From contig NC_057371.1 in assembly GCF_016906535.1 (NCBI RefSeq), forward strand, positions 310,001 through 374,000: 64,000 bases of DNA, read 5' to 3'. The DNA comes from Rhizoctonia solani. Its lineage: Eukaryota > Basidiomycota > Agaricomycetes > Cantharellales > Ceratobasidiaceae. Under the pieces are notes generated by a model. The model saw nothing but the letters and a program-made list of their open reading frames with translations, ran no database searches and was not told where the DNA came from. The translations under genes were made by a program, and so were the position numbers. Below, piece after piece: positions 21,339 to 30,417 of the stretch; position 1 is the first letter of the stretch; each line of letters opens with the position of its first letter.

Positions 21339-21909
21339 TGTCGTAGACACAATCGATACCAGGGAATTTATTCCCATTTTCTCGAATTTAAATGAAGACA
21401 AACGGGCTACATTTTCAATCACGTGATCTCGGCGCTTATATCATACGTTAAGCGCCGGGCCACGTCCCCATCCGCGATTATCTCAGCACACGTAGCCACC
21501 TCCACCTATGACGTCATCATGACACGTCAGTGACACGTGTGCAAGAGTAAGACCGACTGCGGATTGGGGTTCTTATTTGATACGGTATTGCATATAGTTG
21601 TATTTGTAATTAGACAGTTCTGTAATATATAAGGAGGCCAACCGACCATGGTAACACCCAGGTCGATTACCTCTTGTCGCACTCCACATACTGTACGAGG
21701 CCTTACAGCCAGTAAACACCTAGGTACACGCCTTAAGCGTCGTTCTCACTGTACTCACGTAGCTCGCCACCGCCTTATAGCGCGTGGTCATCGTAGTTAG
21801 ATAGTTCGTCGTCGTAGGTAGCCCTTCCGCCGCCTTAAGCGGTTTCTCACTCAGTACATACGGCCACAAGCGCCTGCTGCCTCGACGCCCATTAAGGACG
21901 TCTAGGACA
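21339..21909 (+). repeat. Left LTR of element E
   Basis: 571 bp. The TATA box TATATAA (21626-21632) lies 34 bp before AGGTCGATTACCT (21660-21672), the predicted RNA 5' end, which is complementary to the primer-binding site at 21912-21924. Confidence 0.92.
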
Positions 21910-21911
21910 CT

Positions 21912-21924
21912 AGGTAATCGACCT
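21912..21924 (+). promoter_or_regulatory. Self-primer binding site of element E
   Basis: AGGTAATCGACCT lies two bases after the LTR and is the exact reverse complement of 21660-21672 within the same LTR. This is the arrangement known from Tf1/sushi elements, where the folded-back 5' end of the RNA primes minus-strand synthesis. The rest of the stretch to 22388 is leader without coding. Confidence 0.8.
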
Positions 21925-22388
21925 TAAGTCGGTTGCAAGCCGTGCCCACCCGCACACCCACACTTAGCTCAACAACGAGAAGGACTCCTGTACTAGCACG
22001 AGGGAAATACCGGAGATCGGGATCGCCTTTCGCTGTTAATAATCAAACCAGCGTCGTCCCCTCCTAGTACCGAATTGCTATAAGGCAGAAAGTCCCTATC
22101 GCCCGCATACCTCCGGTCGCCGCACCTTTTACCAGCGGACCTAGACAGCAGATACACCCGCTTGCAGAGACTGGGTTCTACATCACGCCTGTCCACGGCT
22201 GTGATTAGTAATTCCTACTGTTCAACGCTAGGTTGTTTGACGCAAGGTCTTAGCGATCGAGTAATAAAGCGCTCATAAGTCCTGATATAGGCATAACCCC
22301 ACACACCGTCAACATTACCTCCCGCACTCCCCCTCGTTCTTCTTCTCGGGCATCCTCCCACGCTGGCCGGTCCTACCCCACACATTCT

Positions 22389-23744
22389 ATGGCAACCCGC
22401 TCCCGGCCGCCCTCTCGAGCCCGCTCCCCTGTCGATCAGGGAGAGTTGGGACCCTTCCTTCCGCCAGCCTCCCCTGAGCTCGGCGAAGTCTCACTCGAGC
22501 GGGTCATCCGCCTTCTCTGGGGGCTCCAATCCCAAGTCAACCGCATCGAGCGGACCCTCTTGGAACAAACTGAAGTTAGTCAAGAGGTTCAAACCAACGT
22601 CGAGAACATCTCACAAGCGGTCGATGTTGTCAAGGATGGGCTTGCCCAGCTCCAATCCGCCCGGGGTCCCCATACCCCAGAAGAACAAAAACCCCCCGCG
22701 GTTGAGGAAACTCCCAGGGCCGCGCCCAAAGCCAAGCCTATTGGCAAGGCTCAACCATTCCTTGGGGCCCCAGCCCCCATCATCTCCACAGGGGCCCCCA
22801 GGCGCGACCCCCTCTCCCTTTTCAACCCCTACCCTTCCTCGTCCTTCCCTTCAGGACCGGCTCCAGCCACCCAAGGACCTCCACCAGCGCCTGTCATCAC
22901 CCCGGCGCAGCCTCCAGTCCCCTCCACTGTAAAAGTGGATCACCCAGATGCCTTCAAAGGCAAGATTGGCTTGGAGGCCAAACAATGGCTAACACGCATG
23001 CTAGCCTGGGTACGCCTGAATCAAAGGCAATTCCCAACGGACCTGGAGGTTCTCTCCTTCCTCCTCATGAACATGGAGGAAGCAGCTGGGGCTTGGGCCC
23101 ATCCCCACTTGGACCAACTGGGGTCCCATCGCGCACTCATCCAAACCGTGGATGAGTTCAAAGTTGAGTTCCTGGCCGCCTTTGGCGACCCAGATGCAAC
23201 CAGAGCAGCGGAGCGGAAGATCACTTCCCTCACTCAGACCGGCACTTGCGCCGAATACATTACTAAGTTCCGCACGCTGCAAATGGAACTCGACTGGAAC
23301 GATGCCGCACTTTGCGGTCAATTCGCGCGAGGGCTCCACTGGGAGGTCCGCAAACAAATTGCCACGAGGGAAAGGCAACCAAGAACCCTGAGGGAGCTAC
23401 AAGATGCCGCCCTCATCATTGACAACGCCCTCCGCGAGGAGCGAGCCAGCCACCCGCAACAGGGTAATAAGTCTGGCAAAACCTCTTCCACCCCCAACCG
23501 GGGGGCGAGTATTGGCCAACAGGCCACCAAAACCGGTCCCCTCTCCTCCGATCCCAATTACGTTTCGGAGGAAGAACGCAACCGCCGCCGCGCAGAAGGT
23601 CTCTGTGTCAAATGCGGCAAACCCGGGCATAGATTTGCCGAATGTCGGACTGGATGGAAGGCTACCCCTAAAGAGGACAAGGGGAAAGCCAAGGAAGTCG
23701 CCAAGATTGGCAAAGACTCCAAGTACCAATTGGGAAAAGAGTAA
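22389..23744 (+). CDS. Element E gag
   Basis: 451 residues from an ATG in good context (CTATGGCAAC). There is a coiled-coil-like N-terminal segment (LERVIRLLWGLQSQVNRIE, residues about 35-55), then a Pro-rich linker. The capsid region has DAFKGKIGLEAKQWLTRML and CAEYITKFRTLQMELDWN. The end has a CCHC knuckle, CVKCGKPGHRFAEC. Gag forms the particle and binds RNA. The stop TAA (23742-23744) follows the slippery heptamer GGGAAAA (23732-23738) by one codon. Intact. Confidence 0.92.
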   Translation: MATRSRPPSRARSPVDQGELGPFLPPASPELGEVSLERVIRLLWGLQSQVNRIERTLLEQTEVSQEVQTNVENISQAVDVVKDGLAQLQSARGPHTPEEQKPPAVEETPRAAPKAKPIGKAQPFLGAPAPIISTGAPRRDPLSLFNPYPSSSFPSGPAPATQGPPPAPVITPAQPPVPSTVKVDHPDAFKGKIGLEAKQWLTRMLAWVRLNQRQFPTDLEVLSFLLMNMEEAAGAWAHPHLDQLGSHRALIQTVDEFKVEFLAAFGDPDATRAAERKITSLTQTGTCAEYITKFRTLQMELDWNDAALCGQFARGLHWEVRKQIATRERQPRTLRELQDAALIIDNALREERASHPQQGNKSGKTSSTPNRGASIGQQATKTGPLSSDPNYVSEEERNRRRAEGLCVKCGKPGHRFAECRTGWKATPKEDKGKAKEVAKIGKDSKYQLGKE

Positions 23745-26700
23745 GGGTACCTGCTGCCGCGCGCAAGGACCCCAAGGACTCTGGCTTGTGTTTGGAATTT
23801 TGTAACATATCATCTACCAATAGAATTGCACCTCTCTTCACAATTCCAATACGGCCAGAGAAAACAGCGGAAACATTAGAAGTCCTGATTGACTCAGGCG
23901 CCACGTCATCATTCTTACACCCTTGTACCGCGGAATCACTCCGCCTTCCGCTCATTGATCTCCCCACTCCACGAACCGTTACCATGCTCGATGGGTCGAG
24001 CCCCCAGGCAGGAAAAATCTGGAAGAAGGCAGTACTCACCTTCACCTATGATGGCAAAAAGATGACGGAGACCTTCCTCATCTGTAATACTGGCAGCCAT
24101 GCGGCCATCCTAGGTTTGAAATGGTTAGATGCTCATAACCCGGAAATAGACTGGAACACGCGCACCCTATCCTTCCCACACACCCCGCCAGAACATGTGG
24201 CCATTGCCGAAGAGGAAGAAGCTGATCAGAACCCCCTCGAAGGAGTACCCTTCAAATACCACCAATACGCTAAGGTATTTGGAGAAGAAGAATTCAACAA
24301 GCTTCCTCCCCATAGGCATTACGATATTGGGATTGAACTCACCGAAGAAGGCCCCCTCAATTCTCCCCTCTATAGTATGACAGATGCCGAGTCTGCCACA
24401 CTAAAAGACTGGCTCAGGGATGAGTTGAAAGCAGGGAAAATCCGCCCAAGCAAATCTTCAATCAGTTCCCCCGTCATGTTTGTTCCAAAGAAGGACGGTT
24501 CCCGCCGCTTGGTTGTCAACTACCGCCGCCTTAACAACCGGACAAAGAAGAACGTATACCCGTTACCCCGTCCAGACGATCTTATGGCCCAGCTCCGTGG
24601 TGCCAAGGTTTTTACCAAACTGGACCTAAGATGGGGTTACAACAACGTCCGCGTCAAAGAAGGCGACGAATGGAAGACCGCGTTCCGAACCAAGTATGGC
24701 CTGTACGAATCCCTTGTCATGACCTTCGGCCTGACCAATGCCCCTGCCTCATTCCAACATTTCATGAACGATCTATTTAAGGATTTGTTGGATGTATGCG
24801 TCATCATCTACCTTGATGACATCCTGATCTACTCTAAGGATGACGCATCTCACACGCAGCACGTTCATGAGGTCCTAAAGCGGCTAATGGAGAATCAACT
24901 GTTTTGTAAGGCTTCCAAGTGTACGTTCCATGTCACCTCCGTGGAATATCTGGGGATCATTGTATCGGATAAAGGTTTTAGCCTGGATAAGCTCAAAATC
25001 CAGGCAGTCCAGGAATGGCCGGTACCCACCAAAGTCAAGGAAGTCCAATCGTTCCTGGGGTTTGCCAATTTCCTCCGTCGTTTTGTCGCCAACTTCAGCC
25101 ACATGGCTAGGCCGCTACACAACCTAGTCAAGAAGGATACGCCTTGGAAATGGGACACAAAGGAACAGGAGGCATTCCAAGGGCTGAAGGACGCCATAAC
25201 CAACGCCCCGGTACTCCGTCACGCCGACCCGACCAAGCCTTATTTCCTAGAAACAGATGCTTCTGGTGCAGCCCTAGGCTCCATTCTCAGCCAACGACAG
25301 GAAGACGGCCGCCTCCATCCACTTGGCTTCCTATCCGAATCATTCAAAGGAGCCGAGCAGAACTATGACACACATGATAAGGAGCTCCTAGCAATCATTT
25401 GCTCCTTTGAGTATTGGCGCATATTCTTGGAAGGCACCGCACATCCCATCACGGTATTTACAGATCATCGCAACTTGGAATATTGGAGGGAGTCTAGAAC
25501 ATTCAACCGACGTCACGCCAGGTGGCACCTGTTACTAGCCGGGTATAATTTCCAAATTGTGTACCGCCCAGGGAAACAGTCAGGGAAACCCAATGCCCTC
25601 TCACGACGTGCTGATCATGCCAACATTCCACCCGCCGCCCAAACCATGCTCCCAGAGCCAGTATTCGCCAACGTAGCCCTAGTGACCCCTGAAAAGGAGC
25701 TTCAGCGCCAGATTGAGGCTGCCCTGGACCAGGATGAATCCCTGGAGGAAATACTACAATTCCTCCAAAATGAATCCAAGGCACCCCCCTCCATCAAACG
25801 CGCATTCAAGGATTACAAGATGGAGGCCGGCTTACTCTTTTACCAAGGACAAATTGTGGTCCCTGACGTCGGAACTCTGAGAACGGACCTACTTTGCATC
25901 TTCCATGACAGCCCCTTGGCAGGACACCCAGGGAGACAGCGCACCCTGGAATTGGTATCAAGGAACTATTACTGGCCCGGCATACGCGCGGACACATATT
26001 GGCACGTTGATTCCTGCGAAACTTGTCAACGGATCCGGAAACCCAAGTACGCATCCATACCGCCCCAACCATTAGAACTCCCCTCACGCCCATGGCAACA
26101 TGTGTCGTACAATATGATAGTGGATCTGCCAAAAGACGGAAGCAATGACTCTATCTTAGTTATTGTGGACAGTTTTACTAAGTACGTTATCCTGGTAGAG
26201 TGTTCCAAGAAGCTCAAAGCCCCGGAACTGGCGGATCTATTCCTACGGCACGTATGGAAACGTTACGGCATGCCTGAAAAAACAGTATCGGACCAAGGAC
26301 GGGTCTTTAACAACAGATTCTTGAAGGCCTTGTACCAACGCCTAGGGATAGACCCCCACTTCTCCTCGGCCTACCACCCCCAGAGCGACGGGCAAACAGA
26401 ACGCGTGAACCCCACGGTCGAACACTTTCTAAGGGCCTACTCAGGGGTAAACCAGAAGGACTGGGTCAAGTGGTTGCCAATGGCGGAGTTTGCCTATAAC
26501 AATGCGGTACATAGTGCTACAGGCAAATCCCCGTTCAAGGCACTATACGGATGGGAACCATCCTTAACCCCAAGTAACCTACCAACGGACGTCCCTGAGG
26601 CAGATGAATTGGCAACACAGATGGAGGCACAATGGCGGGAAATAGAATCCGCACTCCGGCAATCAAAAATACGTATGACAGCCGGAAAAACAGGAGAACC

Positions 26701-27175
26701 ACTCGAGTTTGAAATTGGGGAAGAGGCCTGGCTGGACGCCAGAAACGTGAAGCTGAAGACCCTGAGTCCCAAGCTGACGGAACAACGCCTAGGTCCCTTC
26801 AAAGTGACTGAGAAAATCTCCGATCGCGCATATTGCCTGGAACTCCCGCCGTCCATGAGAATCCACAATGTCTTCTACGTGGGACTCCTGTCAAAAGTCA
26901 AAAGGGACAAAAAGCGCAACTTTGAGAACCAGCCCCCACCTGTTACCGTGGATGGAGAAGAAGAATACGAGGTTGAAGGGATCACAGACATGGAAGAAAG
27001 GAACGGAAAGTGGTTTTTTAGGGTAAAATGGAAAGGCTACGGATCAGAGGAGAATACCTGGGAACCAAGGGAAAACCTCAAAAACGCCGAAAAAATCCTA
27101 AAAAAATTTGAAGAGGAAATGAAGAAGAAGGCCCTTGGCGCCGCCAAGGCCCTTAGAGGGGGGGCAGTGTCGTAG
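23732..27175 (+). CDS. Element E pol (protease, RT, RNase H, integrase, chromodomain)
   Basis: The frame is in the -1 register to gag and has no good ATG of its own, so translation by frameshift at GGGAAAA is likely. Residues below count from the codon at 23786. The protease Asp is in DSGA (36). The RT has LDLRWGYNN and YLDD (342-345). RNase H has ETDASG and TDHRNLEYW. Integrase has the HHCC finger (HDSPLAGHPG, CETC), then YNMIVDLP (N776), SDQG (D836) and DGQTERVN (E872). The last two are 35 apart, as in DD35E, but the first Asp is Asn. The chromodomain (YEVEGITDMEERNGKWFFRV, WKGYG) would guide insertion to marked chromatin. The stop TAG lies inside the 3' LTR. Confidence 0.92.
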   Translation, partial: GKRVRVPAAARKDPKDSGLCLEFCNISSTNRIAPLFTIPIRPEKTAETLEVLIDSGATSSFLHPCTAESLRLPLIDLPTPRTVTMLDGSSPQAGKIWKKAVLTFTYDGKKMTETFLICNTGSHAAILGLKWLDAHNPEIDWNTRTLSFPHTPPEHVAIAEEEEADQNPLEGVPFKYHQYAKVFGEEEFNKLPPHRHYDIGIELTEEGPLNSPLYSMTDAESATLKDWLRDELKAGKIRPSKSSISSPVMFVPKKDGSRRLVVNYRRLNNRTKKNVYPLPRPDDLMAQLRGAKVFTKLDLRWGYNNVRVKEGDEWKTAFRTKYGLYESLVMTFGLTNAPASFQHFMNDLFKDLLDVCVIIYLDDILIYSKDDASHTQHVHEVLKRLMENQLFCKASKCTFHVTSVEYLGIIVSDKGFSLDKLKIQAVQEWPVPTKVKEVQSFLGFANFLRRFVANFSHMARPLHNLVKKDTPWKWDTKEQEAFQGLKDAITNAPVLRHADPTKPYFLETDASGAALGSILSQRQEDGRLHPLGFLSESFKGAEQNYDTHDKELLAIICSFEYWRIFLEGTAHPITVFTDHRNLEYWRESRTFNRRHARWHLLLAGYNFQIVYRPGKQSGKPNALSRRADHANIPPAAQTMLPEPVFANVALVTPEKELQRQIEAALDQDESLEEILQFLQNESKAPPSIKRAFKDYKMEAGLLFYQGQIVVPDVGTLRTDLLCIFHDSPLAGHPGRQRTLELVSRNYYWPGIRADTYWHVDSCETCQRIRKPKYASIPPQPLELPSRPWQHVSYNMIVDLPKDGSNDSILVIVDSFTKYVILVECSKKLKAPELADLFLRHVWKRYGMPEKTVSDQGRVFNNRFLKALYQRLGIDPHFSSAYHPQSDGQTERVNPTVEHFLRAYSGVNQKDWVKWLPMAEFAYNNAVHSATGKSPFKALYGWEPSLTPSNLPTDVPEADELATQMEAQWREIESALRQSKIRMTAGKTGEPLEFEIGEEAWLDARNVKLKTLSPKLTEQRLGPFKVTEKISDRAYCLELPPSMRIHNVFYVGLLSKVKRDKKRNFENQPPPVTVDGEEEYEVEGITDMEERNGKWFFRVKWKGYGSEENTWEPRENLKNAEKILKKFEEEMKKKALGAAKALRGGAVS

Positions 27176-27738
27176 ACACAATCGATACCAGGGAATTTAT
27201 TCCCATTTTCTCGAATTTAAACGAAGACAAACGGGCTACATTTTCAATCACGTGATCTCGGCGCTTATATCATACGTTAAGCGCCGGGCCACGTCCCCAT
27301 CCGCGATTATCTCAGCACACGTAGCCACCTCCACCTATGACGTCATCATGACACGTCAGTGACACGTGTGCAAGAGTAAGACCGACTGCGGATTGGGGTT
27401 CTTATTTGATACGGTATTGCATATAGTTGTATTTGTAATTAGACAGTTCTGTAATATATAAGGAGGCCAACCGACCATGGTAACACCCAGGTCGATTACC
27501 TCTTGTCGCACTCCACATACTGTACGAGGCCTTACAGCCAGTAAACACCTAGGTACACGCCTTAAGCGTCATTCTCACTGTACTCACGTAGCTTGCCACC
27601 GCCTTATAGCGCGTGGTCATCGTAGTTAGATAGTTCGTCGTCGTAGGTAGCCCTTCCGCCGCCTTAAGCGGTTTCTCACTCAGTACATACGGCCACAAGC
27701 GCCCGCTGCCTCGACGCCCATTAAGGACGTCTAGGACA
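27168..27738 (+). repeat. Right LTR of element E
   Basis: 571 bp, the same length as the left copy. Four CpG-type substitutions and no indel separate them. The pol stop codon lies within its first 8 bp, and a G tract (about 27158-27164) directly precedes it as polypurine tract. Confidence 0.92.
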
Positions 27739-27743
27739 TATAT

Positions 27744-28096
27744 ACAGTGGAGTTGACGCTTAAGGCGTTGTAATACTACTTAGTGGTCTGGCTGTAAGGC
27801 CTCGTACAAGTGAAGATGCAACAAGAGGTAATTGACCTGGGTGTTACCATGGTCGGTGTGCCTCCTTATATATTCAGAGTAGCTACTAATTACAAATACA
27901 ATATATCAAATACGTAATCCAATAAGAACCCCGCTCCGCAGTCGGCCTTACTCATACATACGTGTCATCAGGTGGAGGTGGCTACGTATGCTGAGATAAG
28001 CGCCGATGTCACGTGATTGAAAATGTCGTCCGTTCAACTTCGTTTAAATTTGAGAAAATGGGAATTAATTCCCTGGTATCAGGTGTGTCTACGACA
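27744..28096 (-). repeat. 3' LTR of element D, inner part
   Basis: It continues 21338 after element E and ends at TACGACA. Compared with the 5' LTR (39625-40175) it lacks 42 bp between short ATAAGCGC repeats, near 28000, which explains its 509-bp total length. Confidence 0.87.
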
Positions 28097-28142
28097 CTGC
28101 CCCCCCTCTAAGGGCCTTGGCAGCGCCAAGGGCCTTCTTCTT
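28097..28142 (-). pseudogene. Last codons of element D pol and its polypurine tract, cut off by element C
   Basis: Read on the minus strand this matches the end of the E pol (KKALGAAKALRGG) and a G tract next to the LTR. It is separated from the rest of the D pol at 34405 by element C, with TTCTT duplicated. Confidence 0.8.
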
Positions 28143-28701
28143 TGTTACAATCCCCCAAATTATACCACTAGACTCGCCTGATTTTTCTGATATTTTTACT
28201 ATTTTTTACGAACTCTGTATCTTCACTTTTTCGATCACGTGATCTCGGCGCTTATTATGCCGAGATGCCGCGCCAAGATGCCGTGCCAAGGGCGCTTAGG
28301 AGAAATCCACGCTTCTGCGCAGTCCGCAGCACGCTTCTCTTTTCACATGTAGGCTTCTATTCACACACGCACAGACCACATGTAGTTAGTAGTATTGTCT
28401 ATATACAGCAGGAAAATCGCTTGGAGACCCCAAGTCAATTTTACCTCGTCTCATACCATTGAGGAGGATCACCCCAGCCAGCTAAGTAGCCGGCCCTAGT
28501 AGTTCAGAAGCTCACCCTTTATTGCGCTCACCACACCTCCAGGGCTAAGCCCCCCTCGCCAGTAGTATAGTCCAGTAGACGGTTACCTTGCGTAACCTTA
28601 GTATAGCCTTAGATAGTAGTCGTATAGCTTTGTTTGTAGTAGTACGGCCCCAAGCGCCCGACCCACTAGCGTGTGACCAACCTTACAGTTGGGTCACGAC
28701 A
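28143..28701 (+). repeat. Left LTR of element C
   Basis: The TATA box (TATATA, 28402-28407) precedes AAGTCAATTTTAC (28434-28446), the predicted RNA start. The right LTR has AAGTCGATTTTAC there, so the left copy shows a CG-to-CA change. Confidence 0.9.
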
Positions 28702-29220
28702 TTGTAAAATCGACTTCTTGTAGGCTTGATCAACAAACGAGAGGAACTCCCGTACTAGCACGAGGGAAAACGGGTGATCGGACTCGCCTTTCAGCTTTAA
28801 TAATCAAACAGCTGTCGGTCCCACCCAGTACCGAATTGCTATAAGGCGGACAGTCTCTAATCGTCCGCATACCACGAGTTTTGCCGGAACTCTGCAGTTA
28901 GCGACCCTAGTCAGCTGAAGTACCCGCTTGCAAAAAACCCGCTCATATCACGATCGCCAGATCTGTTGATTTGCTGTAGGGATTGTCCAACGCTAGGTAT
29001 TTGACGCAAGGGTTTAGCGTACACATACTGCGTAAAAACCGCTCATAAGTCCTGCATCAGGCACCTACCTCCCCACGCCGTATTCATTATTCCATCCACA
29101 CGCTCTGGCGTCCCTCACCCCTACTCCCGCCCTACCAGCCGTTCCAGTCAACGTCCCGTGGCAGCCCGCTCCCAACCATCCTCTCGCGGCCCATCACCCC
29201 CTCCGCAACACCTGCCTGGA
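28702..29220 (+). promoter_or_regulatory. Element C leader with self-priming primer-binding site
   Basis: GTAAAATCGACTT (28704-28716), two bases after the LTR, is the exact reverse complement of AAGTCGATTTTAC in the right LTR (about 34136-34148). The rest is untranslated leader with no coding seen. Confidence 0.72.
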
Positions 29221-30417
29221 ATGGAACCGGAGCCGACCCTTGCCTCTCTCCTCGAGGCTATCCAAACCCTCACCAGCCAAGTCGGGTCCTTGCAGGCCCA
29301 AATCCACACTCAAGGCCAACAGCTCTCTGAGCTCAAGGCCATATGCAAGGAAACCAACGACCTCGTTGGAGACAAAGATCAGGGCGGAGCCCAAGCCAAG
29401 CCTGGCCCATCGACTGGGCCTATCACTCCCCCCACACATACAGGGGGAGAAGCACACACTCCAGGAACGGTTAGGCCTGGACTCAAGGCCCCATTTAGGC
29501 CTTCAAGAGGAACGGGTTTCGACTCTGAAGAGGAAGAGGAACCAAGACGCGCCCCCAAAAAAGAGCCTATGGGAACGCCTAAGCGATCCCTCAGTTCCCT
29601 CACCCCATTCGATTCTGGGTCCTCAGTAAAGCGGCCCAAGATGGAACTTCCAGACCCTTATAAAGGGGATACTAGGGGACGAAAAGCCACTCAGTGGCTG
29701 GACCGGATGCTTCTTTGGGTTGCCCTTCATCAAGACCAATTTGATGAAGAAGAACAGATGGTCGTGTGGATCCTTTACCACATGACCGACAAGGCTGCCG
29801 ATTGGGCCCTCCCCATTATTGGAACAATCATCAAGGGCGAAGGGAACCCTCCTACCACCATCCCGGCCTTAACGGCCAAATTCAAAGAAGCCTTTGCTGA
29901 TCCAGACGCGAAGAGGGCGGCCGCCAGGAAGATCGCCGCGTTGACTCAGACCACTACCACGTCTGAGTACGTCACAGAATTCCGCAACCTCATGGCGGAA
30001 CTTGACTGGAACACTGAGGCCTATATCGCCCAGTTCACGCGGGGCCTTCACTGGAAGGTCAAGGAACTCTTGTCCACCAAGGACAACATCCCCAAAGATG
30101 ACCTTGAGGCCATATTTGCCGCCTCGATCAAAATTGATAACACACGTCGGGAGAACGAGGAGAACCGCCCAAAAAAGGCTCCCACCAAGGCCCCGGTCAC
30201 CGCGACCACCTCTACCTCCACCACCACTACCAGGGTCCGCCTATCTGAGGACCCCAACTACGTCACCCCGGAGGAAAGGGACCGCCGTCGCGCATCAGGG
30301 CTATGTGTCAAATGCGGTCAGAAGGGTCATGGGATCAAACAATGCCCTAATGGTTGGAAGGCAACTGTCAAGGAGGCCGCCAAGATAGGAGAAGTTATTG
30401 AGTCGGAAAAAGAATAA
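29221..30417 (+). CDS. Element C gag
   Basis: 398 residues from the ATG at 29221. The frame is open from a GTG at 29158 that aligns with the ATG of the D and E gag. The layout is as in element B: an N-terminal helix (LASLLEAIQTLTSQVGSLQ), an acidic and Pro-rich linker, a capsid with ATQWLDRMLLWVALH and TRGLHWKVKELL, and a CCHC knuckle CVKCGQKGHGIKQC. It ends in SEKE and a TAA preceded by GGAAAAA (30405-30411), the likely -1 shift site. Intact. Confidence 0.92.
   Translation: MEPEPTLASLLEAIQTLTSQVGSLQAQIHTQGQQLSELKAICKETNDLVGDKDQGGAQAKPGPSTGPITPPTHTGGEAHTPGTVRPGLKAPFRPSRGTGFDSEEEEEPRRAPKKEPMGTPKRSLSSLTPFDSGSSVKRPKMELPDPYKGDTRGRKATQWLDRMLLWVALHQDQFDEEEQMVVWILYHMTDKAADWALPIIGTIIKGEGNPPTTIPALTAKFKEAFADPDAKRAAARKIAALTQTTTTSEYVTEFRNLMAELDWNTEAYIAQFTRGLHWKVKELLSTKDNIPKDDLEAIFAASIKIDNTRRENEENRPKKAPTKAPVTATTSTSTTTTRVRLSEDPNYVTPEERDRRRASGLCVKCGQKGHGIKQCPNGWKATVKEAAKIGEVIESEKE

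Larger units (their letters stand above)
21339..27738 (+). mobile_element. Element E: Ty3/gypsy chromodomain retrotransposon, youngest-looking insertion
   Basis: Two 571-bp LTRs (21339-21909, 27168-27738) run TGTCGTAGAC to GTCTAGGACA, with the duplication TATAT (21334-21338, 27739-27743). Gag and pol are full length and uninterrupted. The LTRs differ at four positions only, all at CpG sites, and have no indel. It sits inside the 3' LTR of element D, so it is younger than D. The integrase reads YNMIVDLP where D has YDMIVDLP, so it is probably unable to integrate. Confidence 0.93.
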
